Source of the DNA: Alphaproteobacteria bacterium
Lineage (GTDB): Bacteria > Pseudomonadota > Alphaproteobacteria > Rs-D84
Direction: 5' to 3'
Assembly: GCA_017505705.1 (NCBI GenBank)
Contig: JAFVOS010000006.1
Coordinates: 1 to 64,000, forward strand
DNA length: 64,000 nucleotides
The stretch's first letter is position 1; the number at the start of each line of letters is the position of its first letter. The notes under the pieces were generated by a model. It had not been told where the DNA came from and did no database searches. It saw only the letters and a list, made by a program, of their open reading frames with translations. This document shows positions 8,389 to 15,534 of this stretch, piece after piece. The translations under genes and the position numbers were made by a program.

Positions 8389-9717
8389 ATGTTTCGTTTT
8401 GTGGTTTTGTGTATGTTTGTGTGCATGCCGGGTGTTTTATGGGCGGCATGTCCAGACGGTTTTACAGAATACCTGGGGCCAGCGGGCGGATTGGTTCGTG
8501 ATGCCAATGGGAATTGCAGCGAATTGTGCGCCACCGGTATCAGCAGTTTGAACACATCCAACGGTTACAAGTTTGATTTATTTGCAACCAAGAATACAAC
8601 CCCCGCAATACATATTAAATCGGGTGATGTTGTATGTTATGCAGATTTGATTGCGGGTGCATCATCAGATACATTGAACATAGGTATTGGTGATACGACA
8701 TATCATGCGAATCCTGATTCTGGGAATTTGTGTCCTGTGACATATACACTGTCATATTCGTGTGGTGATGGCGCGACGGGAACACCACCAGAATCACGTG
8801 AAGTGAGTTGGGGGGATTTGTATACTGCGCCATATGATGCCGGCACCTGTATAAAGCCTGGCTATTATCTAAGTGGTTGGAAAATTGATTCATCGTCAAA
8901 GACATCTGGTGCATATTCTGCATACACATATACAACGGATAAAACTATGGTGGCGCAATGGTCTGTGAATTCTTATGGCGCGCCGATTGTGTGTAATTAT
9001 TGTAATAAAAACACAACTGCTACCAGTACCCAGTATGTTAATGCCAGTTATAATTCAACATTTACACCAACGGCCAGTCCGATATGTACAAATCCATTTA
9101 ACAAGACATTGGATGGGTATCGCGTTTATGATGCGTTGGGCAATGAAACGGGTGATATGTTGACAGCCGGCGTGTCTACAAAATGGACATGGCCGTCTAA
9201 TGTTTTGTTGCGTGCCCAATGGTCGGGCGGCGATGTTGAACCTGTGTATTATAATCTGTCATATTCATGTGGCGATGGTGCGACGGGGACACCGCCAGAT
9301 ACGCACAAGGTTGCGTATAATCAGTTATATACTGCGCCATATGATGCCGGCACATGTGTAAGACCGGGATATTATCTAAGTGGTTGGAAAATTGATTCAA
9401 CTTCATTGACCAAGGGTTCGTATACGACTTATTCATACAAGGCAGACAAGGTTATGGTTGCGCAATGGTCTGTGAATTCTTATGGTGCGGCATACATATG
9501 CGACAATGGCACAACAATCAGTGCATCTTTATCTGGAAAATATGGCAGTTCTTATACCCCATCAACCACGGCATGCACGGCGGCGGATGGTGCGACATTT
9601 GCGGGTTGGCGCATAGCGGATGCATACGGAAATGACACGGGTGATACGGTTGCATCGGGTGCATCGTTCACATGGAATTATCCACATAACATACGCCTTG
9701 TTGCGATATGGGAATAA
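8389..9717 (+). CDS. Exported InlB B-repeat-like surface protein with an internal duplication
   Basis: A 442-residue protein. The signal peptide (VVLCMFVCMPGVLWA, cleavage before ACPDG) is followed by an N-terminal domain and then repeated units of the Listeria-Bacteroides (InlB B-repeat) type. The unit YSCGDGATGTPP...TAPYDAGTC...GYYLSGWKIDS...VAQWSVNSYG occurs twice (about residues 123-205 and 285-370), nearly identical at the DNA level. Each is followed by a diverged third/fourth unit ending in A-I-W-E or A-Q-W. Such repeats are usually in extracellular adhesin-like proteins. It has no sorting motif or transmembrane tail. Flanked upstream by a structured leader and downstream by a very stable hairpin. 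Confidence 0.8.
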   Translation: MFRFVVLCMFVCMPGVLWAACPDGFTEYLGPAGGLVRDANGNCSELCATGISSLNTSNGYKFDLFATKNTTPAIHIKSGDVVCYADLIAGASSDTLNIGIGDTTYHANPDSGNLCPVTYTLSYSCGDGATGTPPESREVSWGDLYTAPYDAGTCIKPGYYLSGWKIDSSSKTSGAYSAYTYTTDKTMVAQWSVNSYGAPIVCNYCNKNTTATSTQYVNASYNSTFTPTASPICTNPFNKTLDGYRVYDALGNETGDMLTAGVSTKWTWPSNVLLRAQWSGGDVEPVYYNLSYSCGDGATGTPPDTHKVAYNQLYTAPYDAGTCVRPGYYLSGWKIDSTSLTKGSYTTYSYKADKVMVAQWSVNSYGAAYICDNGTTISASLSGKYGSSYTPSTTACTAADGATFAGWRIADAYGNDTGDTVASGASFTWNYPHNIRLVAIWE

Positions 9718-9737
9718 ATAAGGGGGGGGATAAGTAT

Positions 9738-9846
9738 AAAAATATCAACTGGGTGGCCGCGTTAATTGTGTACGCACAGAATTCGTTCCACTTTCTTTTA
9801 CATGTTGTGCGGTATGCGGCGTGGCCCCCCAGTTGATATTTTTTTT
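9738..9846 (+). terminator. Long stem-loop ending in a T-run; terminator or small structured RNA
   Basis: AAAATATCAACTGGG (from 9738) pairs with CCCAGTTGATATTTT (to about 9843), extended by GGCC pairing, with about 60 bases inside that include a TGTG-TACG-CACA mini-hairpin. T's follow the stem. The loop is far larger than a plain terminator needs, so a small RNA is possible. Confidence 0.5.
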
Positions 9847-9903
9847 AGTGGCAAGTGGTTAGTGTAAGTGGCTGGTGTTGGCATACACTAACACCGTATC
9901 ATT

Positions 9904-10004
9904 GTCATCACGAGGGTGTGAAACACCCGTGGCGATCCAGTAAATAGCAGCGACATAAAACTGGATTGCCACGCCTGCGCTTTGCGTGGCTTGCAATGAC
10001 AAAG
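9904..10004. repeat. MITE/REP-like palindromic element
   Basis: Two arms of about 40 bases in inverted orientation: one starts TTGTCATCACGAGG and ends GATCCAGT, the other starts ACTGGATTGCC and ends GCAATGACAA. Each arm is itself a hairpin. It resembles the GTCATTGCGAG...GCAATCC palindromes scattered through many alphaproteobacterial genomes. The remainder of 9847-10117 is A-rich leader of the next gene. Confidence 0.6.
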
Positions 10005-10117
10005 GGGCAAGTGAGATACAAAATAAGAAAAACAAAGAGCATAGAACAATAAGAGCCAAACCAAAACAAGAAATACAAAAAACGGAAATCAATAAGTTAA
10101 AACAAAAGGGAAAAGTA

Positions 10118-10852
10118 ATGAAAGGAAAACAGGGGATTATATATTGCGTGTTTGCGTTGATGATAACGCATGTTGCAAATGCAGAAACATGCATACCAAC
10201 AACGTTTAATGTTACATATAGTTGTAATGGTGGAACACTGGCGGGGACATTGCCGACGGCCAAGACGGTTGAATATGGAACATACCTGTCATCAACCGCA
10301 ATTACAGAATCCATGTGTACCCCCCCATCAGGCTATGTATATGGTGGCCAGGCCGTACTTGTAGACGGCGAAGAGGTCGCATATTATAGCAGTACCGGTT
10401 TCAGTGGTTTCACTTTTTATTATACGACGGACATAGAAATTGGGCCACATTGGGTGCCTGTTGCGACACCAGCGGCACTGACGGCAAATCTGGGTCAAGG
10501 TGGCCGTTCGTATGTGTACGATAAAACGGCCATGACATGGACGGCAAAATTTTGGTATGGTGCGGTATCTGGCGTTGCAAAATGTTCAACGATAAAGCCT
10601 GAAAACACTGAATATGGTTTTTATACCGGCCTGATTGCCAGTGACCAAGATGCCATTGAAAGTGATGCGAACAGTGGTCAATATTGTTATTGCAAAATGA
10701 CCGAACCATTGGTTTCCGGGTCGCCGTGGGTGTCCTACGGCGACGAGTCGACTCCATCTTCTTGCACGTCCTATTGCGCCTACGACTGTGGCTCCAACGT
10801 TCGGAACTACGTCGTTTTCCGTGCGTCCGTCTTTGCGGCTGCGGGCAATTGA
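10118..10852 (+). CDS. Exported Cys-rich protein with a B-repeat-like N-terminal unit
   Basis: A 244-residue protein. The start at 10118 is chosen because it gives a clean signal peptide (GIIYCVFALMITHVANA, cleavage before ETC) after AAGGGAAAAG; the in-frame upstream extension from 9986 is purine-rich leader. After cleavage comes one InlB-type unit (FNVTYSCNGGTL...KTVEYGTYL). Then a Cys-rich C-terminal region with YCYCKM and CTSYCAYDCG motifs ends in FRASVFAAAGN. Function is unknown. The final third has higher GC than its neighbours. Confidence 0.7.
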   Translation: MKGKQGIIYCVFALMITHVANAETCIPTTFNVTYSCNGGTLAGTLPTAKTVEYGTYLSSTAITESMCTPPSGYVYGGQAVLVDGEEVAYYSSTGFSGFTFYYTTDIEIGPHWVPVATPAALTANLGQGGRSYVYDKTAMTWTAKFWYGAVSGVAKCSTIKPENTEYGFYTGLIASDQDAIESDANSGQYCYCKMTEPLVSGSPWVSYGDESTPSSCTSYCAYDCGSNVRNYVVFRASVFAAAGN

Positions 10853-10855
10853 TAA

Positions 10856-11011
10856 GCGTGGGTCGGAAATGCCCATGTGGCCTTGGTGACAGTGCTTTGT
10901 TTCGTCAAATGTTACTCTGCATAGAGTTCCGGCTGCGTTAGCCTGGCTGGACAATATATAGTTACTGGTTAACAGTGCGATAAGTAAATAAAACCGATTT
11001 TGTTTGGCCAT
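10856..11011 (-). pseudogene. Remnant of a signal-peptide gene (N-terminus only)
   Basis: From the ATG at 11009-11011 the minus strand encodes a good signal peptide (FYLLIALLTSNYILSSQANA) and a few further residues (AGTLCRVTFDETKHC). Its Shine-Dalgarno (CCGGGAG) and promoter are intact. The frame then runs antisense into the oppositely oriented gene at 10118-10852, where it no longer looks like a protein of this class. The body of the gene therefore seems to have been lost, leaving its switch region and 5' end. Confidence 0.5.
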
Positions 11012-11082
11012 AGTGTGTAATTCTCCCGGATTTTATGGTTTGTAACATTTGTCGAAACAAAACCTCCCATTGGATTAGGCAG
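10978..11082. repeat. Degenerate invertible switch (locus B)
   Basis: The right repeat (11050-11082) matches the 33-base family (CGAAACAAAACCTCC core). The left partner (about 10978-11010) is weaker: roughly 12 of the first 18 positions match in inverse orientation. The 39 bp between them hold the ribosome-binding site and the first base of the ATG of the remnant gene. In the present orientation the start is intact (ON); inverted, the ribosome site is lost. Confidence 0.5.
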
Positions 11083-11083
11083 T

Positions 11084-11112
11084 TTTTTATGTGAAAAATA
11101 TCATTGTTTCAA
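11084..11112 (-). promoter_or_regulatory. Sigma70-like promoter outside the locus B switch
   Basis: Minus strand TTGAAA (11107-11112), 17 bp, TAAAAA (11084-11089), directed through the switch into the remnant gene. The layout parallels locus A. Confidence 0.45.
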
Positions 11113-11203
11113 TAGCTTGTACGGGTTTTTAGATGGTAAAAATATTATCGACTTGATTTAGTTAATGTGTATGAATTATTATAGTTAACATGGGTTAATT
11201 ATT

Positions 11204-11608
11204 ATGAGTGATGTTTTGCATAAGTTTTGTCGTGAATATATGCGTGTACAGCCGACTGTGCCGATTCGATTCAGTCAATTAAGCGTGTTGAATATTTTGT
11301 GCTCAACGCCGGGGCCACATACACCAATGATGTTGGCGAAAGTTTTAGGTGTGTCACGTCCAATGATTGCATCGCATTTGTCCGCATTACAGGTGGCGGG
11401 GTTGGTTGTGCGCATGACGTCCCCCGACGATGGGCGCAGTATGTATATTTTGCCGACTAAAAAAGGTAAGACATTATTTGAAAAAACGAATCGGGATTTA
11501 GAAAAAATTAATTCGAATTTAGCGAAAAAAATGGGACAGAAAAATTTTCAAACATTATTAAAATTAGTATCCCAGGCCAGTGATGCGTTGTCTGATACCC
11601 AGGCATAG
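11204..11608 (+). CDS. MarR-family transcriptional regulator
   Basis: A 134-residue winged-helix protein, usual length for MarR. The recognition region (PMMLAKVLGVSRPMIASHLS) and the beta-wing (VVRMTSPDDGRSMYILPT) are clear, followed by a C-terminal dimerisation helix. The ligand and target are unknown. The stop is 70 bases before the HdeD-like gene, which may be regulated with it. Confidence 0.85.
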   Translation: MSDVLHKFCREYMRVQPTVPIRFSQLSVLNILCSTPGPHTPMMLAKVLGVSRPMIASHLSALQVAGLVVRMTSPDDGRSMYILPTKKGKTLFEKTNRDLEKINSNLAKKMGQKNFQTLLKLVSQASDALSDTQA

Positions 11609-11678
11609 GAATACTTGCAATATTGTATTATTATTTTTTTCTGGTATCATATGTATATGTTAAATAATGGGGGGATAA

Positions 11679-12302
11679 ATGGCGAAAGATAAGGTAAAAA
11701 AGGTATCCAAAAAACAATCATGCAGCATATGTGATGCAATTGCGGCGTCTACGGAAAAATTGTACAGCAAAAGTGCGCCACTGTTAATTGGCGAAGCCCT
11801 GTTATTAGGGGTGATTGCATTGTTTATGGCATTCAAGCCATTGGTTGTTTTGGGGACACTGATATTTGTATTGGGATGCGGATTGATATTGTTTGGTTTG
11901 TATCGCACAATTGCAGGATTTGTTGTTGCCCGTCCATATGGTGGTGGTTGGGTTGATGTTATGTTTGGATTGGTTAACGTTGTGCTGGGGATTTTGTTCT
12001 TGGTTTATCCATCGGGGTCTATAATGGCATTGTTGTATATATTTTTGGTGCTGTTTTTGTTCAAGTCGTTGCAAGCATTGGTGTTTGCAATAAATATGAT
12101 GCGTGCCCGGGTTGGACATTGGGGGCTGGATTTGATTGTGGCATTGGGATTGTGTGTTCTGGCGGTTGCGCTGTTGTTTTGGCCAATGGCAGGGGCAGTT
12201 GCGATTGTGTACTGGTTGGCGATAACAATGCTGTGTTATGCGGCGGCTGATATTTATATGTTCATAGAACTGCGTCATTTAAAAAAGTTGGTTGAAGATT
12301 AA
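11679..12302 (+). CDS. HdeD-like (DUF308) integral membrane protein
   Basis: A 207-residue protein. A short charged N-terminus with a CxxC pair (SCSIC) is followed by about six hydrophobic segments, two of which repeat the pattern of the DUF308/HdeD family (VDVMFGLVNVVLGILFLVYP; WGLDLIVALGLCVLAVALL). HdeD is linked to acid resistance in enterics, but the wider family has no fixed role. An in-frame ATG at 11679 follows GGGGGGATAA. It ends at a clear terminator. Confidence 0.75.
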   Translation: MAKDKVKKVSKKQSCSICDAIAASTEKLYSKSAPLLIGEALLLGVIALFMAFKPLVVLGTLIFVLGCGLILFGLYRTIAGFVVARPYGGGWVDVMFGLVNVVLGILFLVYPSGSIMALLYIFLVLFLFKSLQALVFAINMMRARVGHWGLDLIVALGLCVLAVALLFWPMAGAVAIVYWLAITMLCYAAADIYMFIELRHLKKLVED

Positions 12303-12304
12303 CG

Positions 12305-12328
12305 AATGCCCATTCGGGCATTTTTTAT
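12305..12328 (+). terminator. Terminator of the HdeD-like gene
   Basis: AATGCCC-ATTC-GGGCATT followed by TTTT. Confidence 0.75.
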
Positions 12329-12376
12329 TTGTGGGTGCTTGAAATCTTAATAATTTTAATATAGAATATGCGTCGT

Positions 12377-12453
12377 GCGCCCGTAGCTCAGCTGGATAGA
12401 GCATCGGATTTCTAATCCGCAGGTCGCAGGTTCGAATCCTGCCGGGCGCGCCA
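12377..12453 (+). tRNA. tRNA-Arg (anticodon TCT)
   Basis: A 77-base cloverleaf with acceptor GCGCCCG/CGGGCGC, anticodon arm CGGAT-TTCTAAT-CCG, T-arm GCAGG-TTCGAAT-CCTGC and encoded CCA. Its last 33 bases are repeated exactly at 13084-13116. Confidence 0.95.
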
Positions 12454-12519
12454 AAATAAAAATTAAAACATCGTTTTGTGCGGTGTTTTTATTTTCGTAC
12501 AGCAAAAATACAGTATGTT

Positions 12520-12843
12520 TTATCTTTGGTTTTGCAGTATTTTCAACGCATACTTGTATTCTGGTGTTTCGCCATAGAATACATCTGTGTCATAGCCGTC
12601 TGGCCCAGGTTTGCCGATGTTATGTACTAAATGACGAACTAAATCCATATTCAAACCAGCGATAGGTTCTATATTGTTCAGGCGCTTGTACTGTTTTGCA
12701 ATTTCTTTGTCATGTTGCTTGGCTATTATTTCCTTGGCTTTCTTGTATTCTGGTGTGTTGCCAAAGAATACATCTATATCATAGCCGTCTGGCCCAGGTT
12801 TGCCGATGTTTTGTACTAAATAAGAAACTAGGTCTTTATCCAT
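12520..12843 (-). CDS. Hypothetical protein with two copies of a DLVxxLVxNIGKPGPDGYD unit
   Basis: A 107-residue cytoplasmic protein, family not recognised. It consists of an internal duplication: residues about 3-35 and 67-99 share D-L-V-x2-L-V-x-N-I-G-K-P-G-P-D-G-Y-D and D-V-F-x-G-x-T-P-E-Y-K, joined by a charged linker. The DNA of the two units is also nearly identical, so the duplication is recent. It lies inside the segment bracketed by tRNA-Arg and its displaced 3' copy, which suggests acquired accessory DNA. Confidence 0.65.
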   Translation of the reverse strand: MDKDLVSYLVQNIGKPGPDGYDIDVFFGNTPEYKKAKEIIAKQHDKEIAKQYKRLNNIEPIAGLNMDLVRHLVHNIGKPGPDGYDTDVFYGETPEYKYALKILQNQR

Positions 12844-13069
12844 AGTTTTATTCCTTTGATATTTTGGTCAAATCCTATTATTAAAAGTAGAAAATGTCAA
12901 TAATTGAATGTGTTGAAACGGGTGTCACTTTTTGGATCTGGAAAACGAAAGATAACTATTTGTATTTACAAAAAATGTTACATATTTGCTACATAGAATG
13001 GAGTTTAGTATAAGGTTAAAATGGTGGAAAGGGGCGGAAATTGGGCGAATAAACGGTTTGGGTTCAGAC

Positions 13070-13116
13070 GATTTCTAAGCAATAGGTCGCAGGTTCGAAT
13101 CCTGCCGGGCGCGCCA
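13070..13116 (+). repeat. Displaced 3' end of tRNA-Arg (attachment-site-like)
   Basis: GATTTCTAA matches the anticodon loop region, then 13084-13116 is identical to tRNA-Arg bases 12421-12453. No 5' half precedes it. This is the footprint left by integration at a tRNA 3' end. The bracketed segment is only about 630 bp and has no integrase. The rest of 12844-13069 is AT-rich with no other feature seen beyond the upstream region of the 12520-12843 gene. Confidence 0.7.
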
Positions 13117-13155
13117 TACTTCGCAAAATGCTTCGTATGGTAAACCAGAAATTTT

Positions 13156-13181
13156 AACCGCCCCAATTCGGGGCGGTGATT
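13156..13181 (-). terminator. Hairpin after the 13182-13616 gene
   Basis: ACCGCCCC-AATT-CGGGGCGGT, a strong stem directly downstream of the minus-strand gene. Confidence 0.55.
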
Positions 13182-13616
13182 TTATAATGTGTGTTGTGTG
13201 GTGCGTTGCGCCGCATCTATAAGTTTTTGTTTCTGATGATGATACGACGTATTGCGCATTTGAACCAATGATGGAAATGTTAACAATGTTTCGCCGTTTG
13301 CCATTGGTACATATTCGTTCTTTAATGGTTCACGATTTGGCCACAGGGCACGTGCTAAATCTGGTTCTACAAACAGGTAAACGTGGATTCCGTCTGCCCA
13401 ACAATAGATACCATTGTCGTATGTCAGTGTTGGTGCCTTGGTGCGTATGTTTGCCTCCATCGCGCGTTTTTTGTCATCAATGGTTACGTGTTTCGCAGTG
13501 CGGCGACCGCTGGCATCAAATGCGCTGATGTATGGGGTGCCAGGTGTCAGTTCTATATATTGATAAATACTTGGGTTTTGGTTAACGATTTTTAAAAAAA
13601 TATCTTCGTTTTTCAT
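13182..13616 (-). CDS. Hypothetical protein
   Basis: A 144-residue soluble protein with no signal peptide or transmembrane segment, family not recognised. It has a moderately conserved-looking core (ELTPGTPYISAFDASG; NGIYCWADGIHVYLFVEPD) and a His/Gln-rich C-terminus. The start at 13616 is preceded by AAGGAGTAAAAGT on the minus strand, a good ribosome site. It lies just outside the tRNA-Arg-bracketed segment and is divergent from tspO with about 130 bp between. Confidence 0.6.
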   Translation of the reverse strand: MKNEDIFLKIVNQNPSIYQYIELTPGTPYISAFDASGRRTAKHVTIDDKKRAMEANIRTKAPTLTYDNGIYCWADGIHVYLFVEPDLARALWPNREPLKNEYVPMANGETLLTFPSLVQMRNTSYHHQKQKLIDAAQRTTQHTL

Positions 13617-13749
13617 TACTTTTACTCCTTGAACCTATGCATGGATAGCAAATATCGGGGGCTTTTGTCAAGATGTCTGCGAAATCGTTCCTGTGTTGTT
13701 GGTGGGGTGGGTGTGATACAATTGGCATAGAATACAAAAGGAGATAGAC

Positions 13750-14223
13750 ATGAAAAAGTTTTTTCAATTTGTAATCGCAATGATTATATCATTTATTCCG
13801 GGCTTTTTTGGTGTGATTTTTACACCGCATGGCGGGTCTGATGTTTGGTATAATGCATTGAATAAATCTGTATTGACCCCAGATGCATGGGTGTTTAGCG
13901 TTGCGTGGACAATATTGTATGCACTGTTGGGTTGGGCGTTGTATCTGATTATCAGCAATGATAAAACACGCTTTAGCAAGGGACGGGCATATGTTTTGTT
14001 CGCAATGCAGATGGTGCTGAACTTTGCGTGGACATACCTGTATTTTGGGTTGCATATGGTTGGTGCGGCGCTGTTTGTACTGATTGGGTTAATCGCTATT
14101 TCAATTTGGATGGCAATGGCATTCAAACCAATCAGCAAGTTGGCGTCTTATCTGGTATGGCCATATATACTGTGGATGTTGTTTGCGGCATATCTGAATG
14201 CGTCGATATTGTTCTTGAATTAA
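13750..14223 (+). CDS. tspO: TspO/MBR family membrane protein
   Basis: A 157-residue protein with five hydrophobic helices, the normal TspO size and topology. Family features visible are the Trp-rich segments (LTPDAWVFSVAWTILYALLGWALY), the NFAWTYLYFG loop and the C-terminal WPYILWMLFAAYLN. TspO proteins bind tetrapyrroles and cholesterol-like ligands; in alphaproteobacteria they modulate porphyrin-linked regulation. AAAAGGAGA lies before the ATG. It ends at a bidirectional terminator shared with ftsB. Confidence 0.85.
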   Translation: MKKFFQFVIAMIISFIPGFFGVIFTPHGGSDVWYNALNKSVLTPDAWVFSVAWTILYALLGWALYLIISNDKTRFSKGRAYVLFAMQMVLNFAWTYLYFGLHMVGAALFVLIGLIAISIWMAMAFKPISKLASYLVWPYILWMLFAAYLNASILFLN

Positions 14224-14226
14224 TAA

Positions 14227-14248
14227 AAATCCCGCATGTGCGGGATTT
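14227..14248. terminator. Bidirectional terminator between tspO and ftsB
   Basis: AAAATCCCGCA-TG-TGCGGGATTT with A/T-rich flanks on both sides. It touches the ftsB stop codon. Confidence 0.7.
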
Positions 14249-14582
14249 AAATTTTTAGTATCTTGTATTTTTCATCGCCAATGTTCAGGTATTTTAAACC
14301 CATTTCAGATACGTAATCGGGACTGTATGATTTTAATAAATCAATATGGCGGTTCAGTGCATCCAGTTTTGCACGTTCTGTGGCCAGTGTTTCTTGTTCG
14401 CCGTTTAGACGCCAGATGTTTATTACAAAGTTCTGAACGTTTACATCGCCCCAGAACATGCGTAAAAACATAAACAAGGCAAAAATTAATGCCATAACAC
14501 CAAATTTGCCACGAATCCCACCAGACCAGGCACGCCCAATAAAGCTAAATAAATTTTTGATTTTTCCTTTCATCGGTGGCAT
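14247..14582 (-). CDS. ftsB: Septum formation initiator, FtsB/DivIC-like
   Basis: A 111-residue bitopic protein: a basic N-terminus, one membrane helix (about residues 28-45, FGVMALIFALFMFLRMFWG), a coiled-coil segment rich in Leu/Glu/Ala (LNGEQETLATERAKLDALN) and a short C-terminal part. This is the FtsB/DivIC layout; these proteins link FtsQ and FtsL in the divisome. A second ATG three codons in is an alternative start. Divergent from dusB with only 10 bases between the starts. Confidence 0.7.
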   Translation of the reverse strand: MPPMKGKIKNLFSFIGRAWSGGIRGKFGVMALIFALFMFLRMFWGDVNVQNFVINIWRLNGEQETLATERAKLDALNRHIDLLKSYSPDYVSEMGLKYLNIGDEKYKILKI

Positions 14583-14592
14583 TATATCACAA

Positions 14593-15504
14593 ATGTTATA
14601 CGAGAATCAAATTTTTGCTGCACCATTGGCAGGGATTACAGATCGGCCATTTCGTCGCATTGTGCGTGAATTTTCACCATGTGCACCAATGGTGACAGAA
14701 ATGATATCGTGTCATTCGTTGGTCGGGGCACACAAAAATTGTTTGCGAAATTTCGATGATTATTCTGACGAGGGGGCCGTTGGTGCGCAAATTTTTGGCG
14801 CAGATGCAGATTTGATGGCGGATGCTGCGCGTATATTGCAAGATTCTGGGGCCCGCTGGATAGATATTAATATGGGCTGTCCTGTGCCAAAGGTTGCAAC
14901 ACGTGCAAATGCAGGGGCGCATTTGATGCGTGATCATAAATTGGCTGGGCGTATTATGAAATCTGTGGTCGGGGCGGTGCAAATTCCTGTTTCAATAAAA
15001 ACAAGGTTGGGATGGGATGATGCGCATCGTGACTGGCGTGATTTGATAGATATTGCAGCAGACAGTGGTGTAAAGTTTGCAACACTGCATGGGCGTACAC
15101 GTGCGCAATTGTATTTGGGACCGGCTGTGTTACCGGATGTATCTGATGCGCCAATCCCAATTGTCGCAAATGGTGATATAAAGACAGCAGAAGATGTAAA
15201 GCGTGTCGAAGAATTAGGGTACAGTGGCGCAATGGTTGGACGTGGAATGCTGGGGGCACCATGGATTTTAAGTCAGATTTGTGGCGGAATGCGACCAGAA
15301 AATGTTGGCGAGATTGTACTGAGACACCTGGAGTATGCAATTGAGTATTATGGCGAAAAGACAGCTGTGCCCATGTTTCGAAAACATGCAGCGTGGTACA
15401 GTGCCGGAATGCCAAATTCTTCTGAGTTTAGAATTAAGGTAAATCAAATTGCGGATGCGGATGTCTTAAAGGTTGCAATTCGTGATTTTTGGGGTATGAT
15501 TTAG
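14593..15504 (+). CDS. dusB: tRNA-dihydrouridine synthase
   Basis: A 303-residue flavoenzyme that reduces uridines in tRNA D-loops. The TIM-barrel signatures are present: FAAPLAGITDRPFRR, the catalytic Cys in NMGCPVPKV, KTRLGWDD, LHGRTRAQLY and the FMN phosphate-binding MVGRGMLGAPW. The start at 14593 places the barrel signature at residue 8, as in the family; longer upstream frames run into ftsB. The HTH gene follows after 30 bases, so the two may be co-transcribed. Confidence 0.9.
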   Translation: MLYENQIFAAPLAGITDRPFRRIVREFSPCAPMVTEMISCHSLVGAHKNCLRNFDDYSDEGAVGAQIFGADADLMADAARILQDSGARWIDINMGCPVPKVATRANAGAHLMRDHKLAGRIMKSVVGAVQIPVSIKTRLGWDDAHRDWRDLIDIAADSGVKFATLHGRTRAQLYLGPAVLPDVSDAPIPIVANGDIKTAEDVKRVEELGYSGAMVGRGMLGAPWILSQICGGMRPENVGEIVLRHLEYAIEYYGEKTAVPMFRKHAAWYSAGMPNSSEFRIKVNQIADADVLKVAIRDFWGMI

Positions 15505-15534
15505 GCGAAACAATTTATTAATGGGATAAGAATC

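Noticed and set aside
10586-11011. A full 141-residue minus-strand gene
   Set aside because: Only the first 40 or so residues look like protein; the rest is antisense to a better-supported exported-protein gene.
13114-13142. loxP-like inverted sequence CCATACTTCG...CTTCGTATGG
   Set aside because: The arms pair over only about 6 bases and lack the 13-bp arms of a recombinase site.
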